Part shown: piece by piece, positions 7,471 to 15,391 of the stretch
Layout: each line of letters opens with the position of its first letter
Position numbering within the stretch: position 1 is the first letter of the stretch
Assembly: GCF_009935865.1 (NCBI RefSeq)
Contig: NZ_QWEL01000002.1
Coordinates: 248,001 to 312,000 of the forward strand
Origin: Odoribacter sp. Z80
Lineage (GTDB): Bacteria; Bacteroidota; Bacteroidia; Bacteroidales; Marinifilaceae
DNA length: 64,000 nt
Reading direction: 5' to 3'
Notes under the pieces: model-generated
Databases searched by the model: none
What the model was told of the DNA's origin: nothing
Seen by the model: only the letters and a program-made list of their open reading frames with translations
Translations under genes and position numbers: made by a program

Positions 7471-8382
7471 TTAAAATAGTGTTAGCTCTACTTTTTCCTG
7501 CTTTCTCTCTTGTCTTGTCACAGGCTGAAAGTTATAAATTAATGCTTCTACTATGGAGTTTCTGTTTTCTACTTTACCTCCACTATGATAAAAATGGTCT
7601 TTAGTTTGAATATTAAAACAATCCCAATACTTCGTAATCATTTCATTTTCCCGATAGGCATTGTGATGCCATGTTGAAAGTATAAATTTAGCTTTTGTAT
7701 TGGAAAGTAGATGAAACAAATGTTCTTCATCTGCTTCTGTCCAGCCATTATAATAATCAACATAGCGACCAAAATATGGTGGATCGCAATAAATTATATC
7801 TCCCTCCCCTGCCATTGTAATTATTTCCTCAAAATGTACATTATGAAATGTCCAAGGTTTAGATAGGATTATACGTTGGATTGCTTCTACTTGATTACAT
7901 ATTTTAGTAATATATGGAGCTGCAAATCTATTAGGCTTTTTGCAGAAAGGAATATTCCATTCACCTTTTTTATTGAAACGCATCATGCCATTAAATCCCG
8001 CCCGCGATAAAAATATAAAATCTAAAGGAGAGTTTTCTCTATTAAAACGATTTTTGATTTCTCTATAATAAGCATATCCATTTTCTTCTGCACAAGCTAA
8101 AATATTTCCCGCTTCTTTCAAGTACTCCCTCATTAAAGATTTATTAATAATTCCATTTTGCAAATCGGTATAAAACCGAATAATGTGCGGATTGGTATCT
8201 CCCACAATAAACCGACCTTGCAAAGGAGAGTTAAAGCCAACAACACCAGTACCAAAAAACGGCTCATACCAATTAGCATTTAAAGCAACTCCAGAGGATA
8301 AAACAAGATTATTAATCCAATCAACTAATTTTGTTTTAATTCCCTGAGATTTAATAGGAGGTATATATGTTTTAGTTTTCAT
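7471..8382 (-). CDS. DNA adenine N6-methyltransferase, D12/Dam class (EcoRV-type)
   Basis: A 303-residue D12-class methyltransferase that transfers a methyl group from S-adenosylmethionine to adenine N6. Motif I is EPFFGTGVVGFN at residues 40-51 and the catalytic DPPY motif is at 200-203 (IIYCDPPYFGRY). It lies directly downstream of an EcoRV-like endonuclease, with an 11-base overlap, and M.EcoRV belongs to the same class. It therefore most likely protects GATATC sites, although specificity is inferred from the partner. The unusual overlap implies translational coupling, with the nuclease gene first. Confidence 0.93.
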   Translation of the reverse strand: MKTKTYIPPIKSQGIKTKLVDWINNLVLSSGVALNANWYEPFFGTGVVGFNSPLQGRFIVGDTNPHIIRFYTDLQNGIINKSLMREYLKEAGNILACAEENGYAYYREIKNRFNRENSPLDFIFLSRAGFNGMMRFNKKGEWNIPFCKKPNRFAAPYITKICNQVEAIQRIILSKPWTFHNVHFEEIITMAGEGDIIYCDPPYFGRYVDYYNGWTEADEEHLFHLLSNTKAKFILSTWHHNAYRENEMITKYWDCFNIQTKDHFYHSGGKVENRNSIVEALIYNFQPVTRQERKQEKVELTLF

Positions 8383-9193
8383 CAGAGATATTTTTTATTT
8401 TATCTAAAATCTCTACGTTTTTCTGTTTATATTCTTTATACGAAAGAATATTAGTATAAGGAGGTTTTTCTAAACCTAATTCTTTAGCATCCTTAGCATT
8501 GAGATAATACATCCAATAGTCATCAAATACTTCTTCTCCTAACTCTGCAAAAATACCTTTCCCTTCTGTCAATTTATCAATTGTATTGACTGAACCTATG
8601 TTTTTTGTATTTCCACTTCCAGGACGATCACAAGCAATTTTATATTTTGGTTGTAAAAAGAATTGAAAATCTCTTATCACAGATTTTATCTGATCAAAGT
8701 TTTCTAAACTATATATCTCTTTTTCATTAGATAGATTTTTATTTTGAGTGTAAATAACCCCTAATACTAAGTGTGATTTATATTGTCCATAAGGGAAAGT
8801 TGTATTTTTAGTAGAGGTTCTTTCCCTAAAATACCCTGAAAAAGCTCCTAATGTCATTGATTTTATTTTATTTTTTGAATCCCGAAAGGTGCTTTTAAAA
8901 TCGACAGCAAATAAATTTCCTTCTGCATCCAAAAAGGTCATGTCAGGATAGAAATTTTGTTCTTTAGGTAATATTAATTTTAAACCATTTTTTTCAGCAA
9001 AATGGTTTAAAGGTGGAATTAAAAGTATTTCTATTATTTTGGAAACAACTTTTGTATCAAGTGTTATCGTATAGATTCTTTTATAAATATCAATAAAGCC
9101 TTTTACAATCCAATCTCCTTTATCTGTAGCCAATAGTTGATTATATGATTTTATTTCCTCGGTAAGTAGATTGAAAAATTGTTCTTTTGTCAT
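8372..9193 (-). CDS. EcoRV-like type II restriction endonuclease
   Basis: A 273-residue homologue of R.EcoRV. The catalytic set is present: NFYPDMTF (Asp84, EcoRV Asp74) and FAVDFKST (Asp98 and Lys100, EcoRV Asp90/Lys92). The base-contacting recognition loop is nearly unchanged (GSGNTKNIGSVN at 192-203, EcoRV GSGNTTNIGSIH). Other shared blocks are LDTKVVSKI, LNHFAEKNG and EGKGIF. The protein is about 28 residues longer than EcoRV. Cleavage of GATATC is the natural prediction. It is the first gene of a restriction-modification pair in the cargo and is strikingly AT-rich beside the GC-rich element core at 9.3 kb, a sign of separate acquisition. Confidence 0.93.
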   Translation of the reverse strand: MTKEQFFNLLTEEIKSYNQLLATDKGDWIVKGFIDIYKRIYTITLDTKVVSKIIEILLIPPLNHFAEKNGLKLILPKEQNFYPDMTFLDAEGNLFAVDFKSTFRDSKNKIKSMTLGAFSGYFRERTSTKNTTFPYGQYKSHLVLGVIYTQNKNLSNEKEIYSLENFDQIKSVIRDFQFFLQPKYKIACDRPGSGNTKNIGSVNTIDKLTEGKGIFAELGEEVFDDYWMYYLNAKDAKELGLEKPPYTNILSYKEYKQKNVEILDKIKNISDEN

Positions 9194-9272
9194 AATACGT
9201 TTTTTAAAGTATTGTAGAAAATAGTAAGGTACAAACTTAACAAATATTTTTTAGTACTAAAGGAGAAATAAT

Positions 9273-9452
9273 TTAATGAGGTCTAAGATTTTCCACAAAA
9301 ATCCACAAAGCGGTGAAGGAATGGAATGAGAGGGTGCAGTATTGGGGGAGGATGAGGTGGTAGTGGCCGGTGCGGATGTGGATGCGGGCATGGAAACGAG
9401 CGGCTTTGCGCTGGAGGCGGCGGAGGTTTTGGGGTGTGAGTTTTTTGAACAT
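9273..9452 (-). CDS. Small basic hypothetical protein (59 aa)
   Basis: ATG at 9450-9452 opens a 59-codon frame (MFKKLTPQNLRRLQRK, then TGHYHLILPQ) that stops at 9273. It is basic, rich in His and Arg, and has the same C-rich codon style as the element core. No domain is recognised. It lies downstream of the DUF5675 gene and upstream of the much more AT-rich restriction genes, so it probably marks the edge of the element backbone. Confidence 0.45.
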   Translation of the reverse strand: MFKKLTPQNLRRLQRKAARFHARIHIRTGHYHLILPQYCTLSFHSFTALWIFVENLRPH

Positions 9453-9535
9453 GGGTTTTGGATTATCAGGGGTTAGTCTTTGGTTAGTGGATTTGGAACC
9501 GGAGGTGAACGGGTGCGGATCATGAGGACGAGGGA

Positions 9536-9961
9536 TTAACGGGTGATGTATAGGAAGATTTCGCGGTGGGTGGCCTGGATGGCACGGGCGAGGGTTTCGA
9601 GCTGACGGAGGGCGGAGCGGGATTCGGTGAGGCAGCCGTTGCGGAGGTCGATGCCAGGGAGGATGCAGCCGAGGGTGTCGGCGGAGGTGTTTCCGGCATG
9701 GATGAGGATGCCGGAACGGTGGGGAACGTCGCAGAGGCAGAGTTTTTGGAGGCCGTGACGGGGGCTGTCGTGGAATTTGAGCCGGTAGGCGGCAAAGGGG
9801 ACGGCGGTGTTGGCGGTGTTGTGGAGGGTGTTTTCCGGCGGATAGTATGGCGGTTCGAGGGTGCGGACGTAGAGCCGGTTCCGGTAGAGTATGGAGCCGA
9901 TGGTCCGGTCGGTGTAAAATTCTTCACGGATGAGGATGAGGGTGTTGAGGTTGGTTTGCAT
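9536..9961 (-). CDS. DUF5675 family protein
   Basis: A 141-residue protein from ATG 9961 (MQTNLNTLILIREEF). The family pattern is clear: LYVRTLEPP, then FAAYRLKFHDSP, then HRSGILIHAGNTSADTLGCILPG, and a closing TESRSALRQLETL. DUF5675 proteins occur in phages and integrative elements. The ILIHxGN/GCI core resembles small peptidoglycan-active or lysis-related folds, but the activity is not established. I prefer this start because the upstream in-frame extension is Ser/Thr/Ala-rich and overlaps the small gene at 9975-10127. Confidence 0.8.
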   Translation of the reverse strand: MQTNLNTLILIREEFYTDRTIGSILYRNRLYVRTLEPPYYPPENTLHNTANTAVPFAAYRLKFHDSPRHGLQKLCLCDVPHRSGILIHAGNTSADTLGCILPGIDLRNGCLTESRSALRQLETLARAIQATHREIFLYITR

Positions 9962-9974
9962 GGTGTCAGGGGTT

Positions 9975-10127
9975 TTAAGGTTTGGGACGATAGTTTTTAC
10001 AGGCTTTTTGTTTTGCTGAGACGGTGCGCTGTTTCTGGCCGTAGCAGCGGCCAAGCTCCCGGTTGAGGATGTTGGGGTCAATGAGGAAGTGGAAGCAGCG
10101 GCCACAGTAGTAGGTGCGTTTTTTCAT
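9975..10127 (-). CDS. Small Cys-rich protein (50 aa)
   Basis: ATG at 10125-10127 starts MKKRTYYCGRCFHFLIDPN, and the frame ends at 9975. Cysteines at 8, 11, 28 and 43 could bind one zinc ion (CxxC then two single Cys). It ends 13 bases before the DUF5675 start, so the two are probably one transcript. The pattern suggests a small zinc-ribbon accessory protein of the element, and its function is unknown. Confidence 0.6.
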   Translation of the reverse strand: MKKRTYYCGRCFHFLIDPNILNRELGRCYGQKQRTVSAKQKACKNYRPKP

Positions 10128-10292
10128 GTTGGGAAATGTTTACAGGGTTTGGAATGGGGTTTGATTTTTGCCCACGCGCAGGCGCGGGGGTGTTGATGAC
10201 AGAGTTGAGCCGTCCGGAGGTTAAAAGAAGTGACTTCCGGGAGGGGCGGCAGAAGCGGTATTGAGACGGTGGTGGTTTCATGGTTGCAGGTT

Positions 10293-11303
10293 TTAAGTGA
10301 GTTGCAGGATGTTGACACCGATTTCTTTGAGGCGTTCGTATATGCAGCGGAGGATGGCAGAGCAGCCGAGACGGATGATGTCGCGGAAGGTGGCGGGGAT
10401 GAAGGTGCAGTAGTCGTGCCGGATGATGTTGCCGGCAAATTCGGTGCAGAGGGTGGTGAGGTCCTCAAAAACAAAGCGGTCGACGGCAGCGGTGACGCTG
10501 CGAAGGGCACTGAGGGTCTGGGACAGTCCCCAGAGTTTACCCCGGACGAGGAGGCGGGGCGGGATGTCTTCGTATTTTTTGTATTCGGAGAGGAGGTTTT
10601 TGCAGAGGTATTTGCAGAGGTAGCGGGTGAGGTCGCGGACTTTGCGGACGCTGTGGATGTCGGTGCTGTTGGGGTTGCGCCATCCGGAAGCGTAACCGGC
10701 GATGTAGCGACGGCGGAGGGTTTGGGTGTCGGCTTGGTTGATGTAGTGGTTGTGGTAGTCGGTGAAGGTGTGTATTTCGGCGTTCATGTGTTCGGCGTAT
10801 GCGTCGATGTAGCCGAGTTTGTTTTGGATGCGGTTCCATTTTTGGCGCAGGATGGTGGCGTTGATGAAGATGTTTGTGAGGAGGTGGAAGTGGATGTTTC
10901 CGTTTTGTTGTTTTTCGGCTCTCCAGACGTAGTGTAGCATTCCGTTTTGTTCGCGCAGTTCGGTGAGGAGCTGGTTGAAGAGACGGGATTTTATGAGTTG
11001 GTCGGAATGGCGTTGGGGGCTGCTGAGGGTGAGGGTGATTAAGGATATGCGGTATTTTACCCAGCGGCGTGTGTCGCGGTTGTATGCACGTTTTGTTTTG
11101 GAGAAGAAGAGGAGCCATTTGATGGCTGCCTGTATGCGGCGGGCCGCTTTGGGAGAGATGATGCCTTCCGGGTCGTTTTGACGGGGCCGGCACCAGCGGC
11201 AGGGACGCGGGAAGTCGTCTTCACGGCGGGGGCGGGTTTGGAGGTGTTGGTCATAGATGGCGATTCCGTGGGGTTTTATGGATATGGATGGGATGGTAAT
11301 CAT
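10293..11303 (-). CDS. HUH rolling-circle replication initiator (Rep)
   Basis: A 336-residue replication protein. After an N-terminal linker with a CRWC pair, the core reads ISLITLTLSSP (motif I strand), then GNIHFHLLTN at about residue 155, the His-hydrophobic-His metal motif. The catalytic-tyrosine region is RYLCKYLCKN near residue 235. Such enzymes nick one strand at an origin and stay bound through the tyrosine. The N-terminal block and the KVRDLTRYLCKYL helix resemble Rep proteins of single-stranded DNA phages and small Bacteroidota plasmids. Here it sits next to a primase-like gene, as in replicative mobilisable elements. A GC-rich hairpin lies just upstream, at 11362-11390. Confidence 0.75.
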   Translation of the reverse strand: MITIPSISIKPHGIAIYDQHLQTRPRREDDFPRPCRWCRPRQNDPEGIISPKAARRIQAAIKWLLFFSKTKRAYNRDTRRWVKYRISLITLTLSSPQRHSDQLIKSRLFNQLLTELREQNGMLHYVWRAEKQQNGNIHFHLLTNIFINATILRQKWNRIQNKLGYIDAYAEHMNAEIHTFTDYHNHYINQADTQTLRRRYIAGYASGWRNPNSTDIHSVRKVRDLTRYLCKYLCKNLLSEYKKYEDIPPRLLVRGKLWGLSQTLSALRSVTAAVDRFVFEDLTTLCTEFAGNIIRHDYCTFIPATFRDIIRLGCSAILRCIYERLKEIGVNILQLT

Positions 11304-11361
11304 GTTTTTTGAGTTGTGGGATGATTAGATAAACCAATTGTGTGTCGCGGGTTGGGGGTGT

Positions 11362-11390
11362 CCGGATGGGGGGTGCTCTCCCCCACCCGG
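11362..11390. repeat. GC-rich hairpin upstream of rep
   Basis: CCGG (11362-11365) and TGGGGG (11367-11372) pair with CCCCCA (11380-11385) and CCGG (11387-11390), with a 7-nt loop and one mismatch. There is no T-tract. It is a candidate double-strand origin or protein site for the Rep protein, or a weak transcript-processing hairpin. Confidence 0.5.
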
Positions 11391-11400
11391 CTTTCAGGTA

Positions 11401-12363
11401 TCAAAAGAATTGTGGTGGCCGGTTGTCGAGGATGAGGTCGGCAATGTCGATGCCGCGCTGGTGTTCGTCGAGTGTGGCGGCACGTTCGATGCAGTCGGAG
11501 ACGTGGAGCTGGCAAGGGACGATGCGGGTGATGGTTTTGGCTCTGAGGGTCCAGAAACGATATGCTCCGGCGTCGGGTATGGCGTTGATGATGCGTCCGG
11601 AGAGCGGCAGGAAGCGGTCGGGTGTGAAGTTGTATTTGCCCCCGGTGGCGAGCCAAAGGAGTTTTGGGTAGGTGACAGAGCAAATGAGTGCTGTTTTTTC
11701 GCTTTCGACGATTCCGACGGGTTTAAGGGGATGTGCCGGGAGGAGATGTTCTCCGAAAAGGCATTGGCGGAGGCGGAAGTCGCGGGGGAGTTTCCCCTGG
11801 GAGATGAGGATGCGGTGGAGCCAGTTGAAGGAGCCGGCGCGGTCTTTGATGCGGTGTCCGGTAGCCAGGTTGTAGGCCATGATTTTGGCTGTACGGCAGT
11901 AGCCGGCGGCGTCAATCTGAGGGAAAATGATGCGGCCATAGGTGGCGGACTGGAGCCGGTAGGTGTCGATGAGCTGGCGGAGTTGAGCGGCAGAGAGGTG
12001 AAGCCGGTCGGCGAGGAAGCGGAGGAGCGCGGTTTGTTCGGGCTGCGAGGCGAGCGCAGAGGTGGTGAACAGTACGGAGGAGATGGTGGAAAAGGTGTCC
12101 GGTTTGTCTTCCGGAGGCGAGGGAACGGCGGCAACAGGCGGCGGGGTGATTCCAAGACGGCGGAGGTGGTGGAAGTACTGGCGTGGGGTGTAGTGGTAAC
12201 CACAGGATTGGATGCGTTCGCAGCGTCCTACTTTTTCGTTGAGGATGTGACCGGTGAGGGTGTCGATGTAGCGGACGAAACGATGGGTGGCTCCACAAGC
12301 TGGACAGGTGAAGCGGGAGGAGATGCCGTCGTAGGGCTGGAGTTTGTAGCGATAGGTGTTCAT
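11401..12363 (-). CDS. Toprim/primase-like protein (DUF6371/PG0870-type)
   Basis: A 320-residue protein. The N-terminus is a zinc-finger region typical of primase-like proteins of Bacteroidota elements: RFTCPACGATHRFVRYID, then GRCERIQSCGYHYTPRQYF. A toprim-like segment follows with PVGIVESEKTALI near residue 215, where the Glu is the expected metal ligand. It is likely to help start DNA synthesis on the single strand made by the neighbouring Rep. It starts 3 bases after the stop of the excisionase-like gene, within one minus-strand transcript. Confidence 0.75.
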   Translation of the reverse strand: MNTYRYKLQPYDGISSRFTCPACGATHRFVRYIDTLTGHILNEKVGRCERIQSCGYHYTPRQYFHHLRRLGITPPPVAAVPSPPEDKPDTFSTISSVLFTTSALASQPEQTALLRFLADRLHLSAAQLRQLIDTYRLQSATYGRIIFPQIDAAGYCRTAKIMAYNLATGHRIKDRAGSFNWLHRILISQGKLPRDFRLRQCLFGEHLLPAHPLKPVGIVESEKTALICSVTYPKLLWLATGGKYNFTPDRFLPLSGRIINAIPDAGAYRFWTLRAKTITRIVPCQLHVSDCIERAATLDEHQRGIDIADLILDNRPPQFF

Positions 12364-12366
12364 GGC

Positions 12367-12657
12367 TTAGGTGTTTTGGAGTCGTTTGTATTTGGGTGAG
12401 GCGGCGTTTTCGATTTCGGAGAGGTCGAAAAGGGTTCGTCGACCGATTTTCACGGCCTGTATTTTTCCGGAGTTAATCCATGCGTGGACGGTGGAGAGGG
12501 TGACGTGGAATTTTTCGGCTACTTCTTTGCGGGTGAGGTAGCGTTTTTCGTCGGGGATGAATTGGTGGAGGGTGCCGGTGAGGGCCTGGTTGACTGCTTC
12601 GGTGACGATTTGTTTGAGGTCGCCGAGGGATACGGGGATGATGATTGATTGTTCCAT
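12367..12657 (-). CDS. Excisionase-like helix-turn-helix protein
   Basis: A 96-residue protein from ATG 12657 (MEQSIIIPVSLGDLKQ). Residues 45-90 form a MerR/excisionase-type winged helix: YLTRKEVAEKFHVTLSTVHAWINSGKIQAVKIGRRTLFD. This family includes Xis and directionality factors of Bacteroidota integrative elements. By position it would control excision by the integrase at 13754 and perhaps the downstream replication genes. Three TGCAAT repeats at 10-bp spacing lie about 80-100 bases upstream. Confidence 0.85.
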   Translation of the reverse strand: MEQSIIIPVSLGDLKQIVTEAVNQALTGTLHQFIPDEKRYLTRKEVAEKFHVTLSTVHAWINSGKIQAVKIGRRTLFDLSEIENAASPKYKRLQNT

Positions 12658-12735
12658 AACTTGAGTTTTAAAGTTGTGGAACAAAAGAATGGAAGAACGG
12701 AGGGGATATGAATAGCTATCCATTGCAGCAGGAGG

Positions 12736-12761
12736 TGCAATATGCTGCAATGGGTTGCAAT
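12736..12761. repeat. Three phased TGCAAT iterons
   Basis: TGCAAT occurs at 12736, 12746 and 12756, exactly one helical turn apart, upstream of the excisionase-like gene and touching the stop of the preceding gene. The phasing suggests cooperative binding by a regulator or by the excisionase itself. Confidence 0.6.
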
Positions 12762-12762
12762 G

Positions 12763-13596
12763 TTATTTGAGGCAGTTCCGTATCTGGTCGATGGTGCGGA
12801 GGGTTTCGGAGTTGCGGTTTGAAAGGTAGTTGTATTGTTTTCCCCGGAGGGAGTTGTAGTTGAAGGGGCGGTGTTTTTTGTTGCAGAAGCAGAGGTGTGC
12901 GGTGCGCCATTTGTCGCGCTGGTCGGATATTCCGAAGAACATGTCGATGAAGTAGGATAGTTCGGCGACGGTGTGAAGCCAGAGGATGGGTTGCCAGGAG
13001 GCTGAGGTGCCGATGCCGTAGAATATGTATGCTGTGGTTTGGGGCGGTGTGGTTGGCGGAATGAGTTGGTGTCGGATGAGCAGGGTGTGGAGGTGTTGTG
13101 GTTCGGAGGCCTGGAAGGCATAACGGTTGAAGTGGGGTTTTGCCGGCGGGAGGTCGGGCAGGTTGTCCGGAAGACCGGAGAGGGAACGGAGTTGGTCGAT
13201 TGTGGGCCGGATGTGGTTGTAGGTGTCAGCGATGAGGGTAATGATGCGGTCGAGCTGGGTGTGTTGGTCGGCTGAGAGGCTGGTATGGAGGTTGGGGTTT
13301 GTCCATTGATGCCGGATGTTTCCGATTTGTGTTGCGGTGTGTTTTATCTGGCTGTCGAGTAGTTTGAAGAAGAGAAGAAGTTGGGTGGTTGTGAGGCATA
13401 GTTCGATGATTTCGGCGGATATGGTTTCAGCTGAGCAGGTTTGGAGGTGGTGGAGGAATTGGGCGAGTGTGAGGGTGTGTAGGCAGGTGTTGAATGTCAG
13501 GGGTGTTTTTGTTTTCCGGGTTGCGATGTCGTTGAGTTTGTCGGTCAGGAGGGTGACGAGTTTGAGGAAGCAAAGGGTTTTGTTGAGGGTTTTCAT
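12763..13596 (-). CDS. Hypothetical element protein, possibly RteC-like at its C-terminus
   Basis: A 277-residue protein of unknown function. The N-terminal 130 residues are helical (LTLAQFLHHLQ, LLLFFKLLDSQIKH). The C-terminal 90 residues (AYIFYGIG, PILWLHTVAELSYFIDMFF, FCNKKHRPFNYNSLRGKQYNY) resemble the RteC-like domain of regulators in Bacteroides conjugative elements, where a short W/L-rich helix pair is followed by a final small domain. This match is from memory of the pattern and is weak. It lies between integrase and excisionase, a usual place for a regulator of element transfer. Confidence 0.6.
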   Translation of the reverse strand: MKTLNKTLCFLKLVTLLTDKLNDIATRKTKTPLTFNTCLHTLTLAQFLHHLQTCSAETISAEIIELCLTTTQLLLFFKLLDSQIKHTATQIGNIRHQWTNPNLHTSLSADQHTQLDRIITLIADTYNHIRPTIDQLRSLSGLPDNLPDLPPAKPHFNRYAFQASEPQHLHTLLIRHQLIPPTTPPQTTAYIFYGIGTSASWQPILWLHTVAELSYFIDMFFGISDQRDKWRTAHLCFCNKKHRPFNYNSLRGKQYNYLSNRNSETLRTIDQIRNCLK

Positions 13597-13680
13597 AGGT
13601 TTGTTATTTAGGAGGTTAGTTTTTCCAAACGATGGTTTTGAAGGAGTTTGGCGGACCTCCTACAGGATGTGATGGTATGC

Positions 13681-13707
13681 TGATGCACGCCCTCCCGGCG
13701 TGCATCA
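13681..13707. repeat. Perfect 11-bp inverted repeat
   Basis: TGATGCACGCC, loop CTCCC, then GGCGTGCATCA. It lies between the integrase 3' end and the next gene. Neither strand has a T-tract, so it is unlikely to be an intrinsic terminator. It may be a protein-binding site or a nicking hairpin of the element. Confidence 0.7.
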
Positions 13708-13753
13708 GGGGGGCTGGCGGTTGATTGCATGGTTTTAGGGGGATGTTGTTTTT

Positions 13754-15079
13754 TCAAGTGGTTTTGTTGAAGTATTTCATTTTACTGAAACGGATGGCGT
13801 TTTCTTCGGCGGTGACACGTATGTATTTCAGAAATTCGGTTTCGGTTTGATGGCCGGTGAATTTCATTATTGAAAGCAGGTCCATTCCGTCTAAGTAGAG
13901 AAGTGTGGCTCCTGTACGACGGGCGGTGTGTGTGGTGACGAGGGTGTATTTGGGAATGATTTGTGTTTGTCTTTTGGCTCCTTTTATGGTGGTGTGTTCT
14001 ATTTTTTGTGTGATTTTTGCCCGTAAACAGATGAGTTTTATGTTGTCGTTTAGCATTTGGCTGTAGGTGCGCGGGAGCTCATTCCGGTATTTTGCCAGGA
14101 TTCGGGTGAGGCGCGGTGTGCATGGGATTACAACTTTTGCGTTTGTTTTTTGCTGGCGGAGGGTGATGGCTTTTGTTTTGTTGGGGAGGGTGATGATGTT
14201 TTCTTTGTTTATGCGATGGTAGTCGGAGTAGCGTTGGAGTGTTTCTACTCCTACCAGGAAGATGTCGCGGCATATGTCAAGCTGGGCATCTTTGGGCGCG
14301 CTTAGGTCGAGTTTTTCGATGGCTTCGATTTCTTTGTGGGTGAGGTAGATGGTGTCGGATTCGCAGCTCATGATTTTAAAGCCTTTTTGCAAGGTTTGGA
14401 AGTTTGTATGCAATCCTTCCTCACGGGAAGCCGCCATGATTTCTTTTAGTGATTTGATGTGTTTCCCGGTGGTGTTTGGTGAATATTGTTTGTTGTTGAA
14501 GTAGTCGACGAGGTCCCGGTATAGTTGCATGTTTATGTCGTTGAAGTCGTATGTTTTGCCCCGGAGGTTCTGGAAGTTGTTGAATTCGGTCTGAAAGGAG
14601 GTTTTGTTTTTGATTGTGCCTTTGGCGTAGTTGATTTCGTATTGGCCGTATTTTGTTTTTTTGATGGCTTTACGCTTGCCGGATTCCATTTCGTGGATGT
14701 AACGGGCGATGTATTCGTTTAGTGTTTCGGGTTTTAAGGTTTCGATGAGGGGACGGGTTTGTTCGTCTGTGTATTGGTCGATGATGTCCTGTAACCATTT
14801 TTTCGGGAAGTTTTGGTTGTCCGCATTGAATTTGGCAAAGACACGACGCTCGATTTCGTTTAAGTGGTCGATGATTTGCTGGGCTGCCTGGTGGGTGAAG
14901 GTGTTGTCGTATTTGGCTTTTTGGCTGATGGTGGATTTTTCGCTGTCCCAAGCTTTTACGGGGATGATGTAGGGGGTCTGAGCATAGAGGGTTGTGCCGC
15001 GATGGGCAGAGAAGTAGGCGCGAATGGTGGCGTGTTCGCTTTTTTTTGATACTCTGATGTAATAGTTTAATGTGGCCAT
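13754..15079 (-). CDS. Tyrosine recombinase / integrase of the mobile element
   Basis: A 441-residue site-specific recombinase from ATG 15079 (MATLNYYIRVSKKSEHA), with an arm-binding N-terminus, SAM-like core-binding domain and C-terminal catalytic domain. Catalytic residues are visible: Arg in VETLQRYSD, HTARRTGATLL for the H-x-x-R, TGHQTETEF for the second His, and Tyr in LKYIRV. It resembles Bacteroidota phage-type integrases. The upstream in-frame codons (from 15154) cover its own promoter, so I use 15079. It is the rightmost element gene, close to a broken kinase-like gene, so it marks the right attachment end. Confidence 0.92.
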   Translation of the reverse strand: MATLNYYIRVSKKSEHATIRAYFSAHRGTTLYAQTPYIIPVKAWDSEKSTISQKAKYDNTFTHQAAQQIIDHLNEIERRVFAKFNADNQNFPKKWLQDIIDQYTDEQTRPLIETLKPETLNEYIARYIHEMESGKRKAIKKTKYGQYEINYAKGTIKNKTSFQTEFNNFQNLRGKTYDFNDINMQLYRDLVDYFNNKQYSPNTTGKHIKSLKEIMAASREEGLHTNFQTLQKGFKIMSCESDTIYLTHKEIEAIEKLDLSAPKDAQLDICRDIFLVGVETLQRYSDYHRINKENIITLPNKTKAITLRQQKTNAKVVIPCTPRLTRILAKYRNELPRTYSQMLNDNIKLICLRAKITQKIEHTTIKGAKRQTQIIPKYTLVTTHTARRTGATLLYLDGMDLLSIMKFTGHQTETEFLKYIRVTAEENAIRFSKMKYFNKTT

Positions 15080-15103
15080 GTCTGAAAGGTTTTGGGCTTT
15101 GTA

Positions 15104-15138
15104 CAAATTTAATGTTTTGCAGAACATTTGCAAAACAT
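15104..15138 (-). promoter_or_regulatory. Integrase promoter with overlapping operator
   Basis: On the minus strand TTTG (15134-15131), 19 nt, and TAAATTTG (15111-15104) form a perfect Bacteroidota promoter. The spacer and -33 box are covered by an inverted repeat, ATGTTTTGC at 15112-15120 and GCAAAACAT at 15130-15138. A further TTTTGCAAAAC lies at about 15151-15161. A repressor or the integrase bound there would block transcription. Confidence 0.75.
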
Positions 15139-15276
15139 TTTCTGTATTTTGCAAAACTTTGTTTTATTTCAAACATGCAGTATTTTCATATAAATCTGAT
15201 TTACAGCATATAATAAGTATATATAAGTTTAGATAGATTAATGTTTTGAGGTACAAGTGGGACTACATTAAAAATC

Positions 15277-15313
15277 AAGTAGTTACAAAAAAATGTAACT
15301 GCTTTTCTTTTTT
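15277..15313 (+). terminator. Intrinsic terminator
   Basis: AAGTAGTTACA pairs with TGTAACTGCTT across an A6 loop (one G-U pair) and is followed by TTCTTTTTT. No gene on this strand lies just upstream, so it may insulate the element from its flank. Confidence 0.7.
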
Positions 15314-15320
15314 CCTTATA

Positions 15321-15335
15321 CATGCAATTTGCATG
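15321..15335. repeat. Short perfect palindrome
   Basis: CATGCAA-T-TTGCATG, in the 300-base gap between integrase and kinase remnant. It is a possible operator or part of the attachment region. The rest of the gap (15162-15391) holds no gene that I can see. Confidence 0.4.
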
Positions 15336-15391
15336 CAAACTGAAAAAAACTATTCGGTTCTAATAGCCACGTCCTAAGATTAATAACATGA

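Noticed and set aside
9566-10937. Long plus-strand frames rich in Val, Gly and Glu opposite DUF5675 and rep
   Set aside because: These are antisense shadows of real minus-strand genes and carry no recognisable domain.
11338-12399. 353-codon plus-strand frame opposite the primase-like gene
   Set aside because: It is an antisense shadow caused by GC-rich codon use. The minus strand encodes the zinc-finger and toprim motifs.
13681-13707. The 11-bp inverted repeat as an intrinsic terminator
   Set aside because: Neither strand has a T-tract after the stem.
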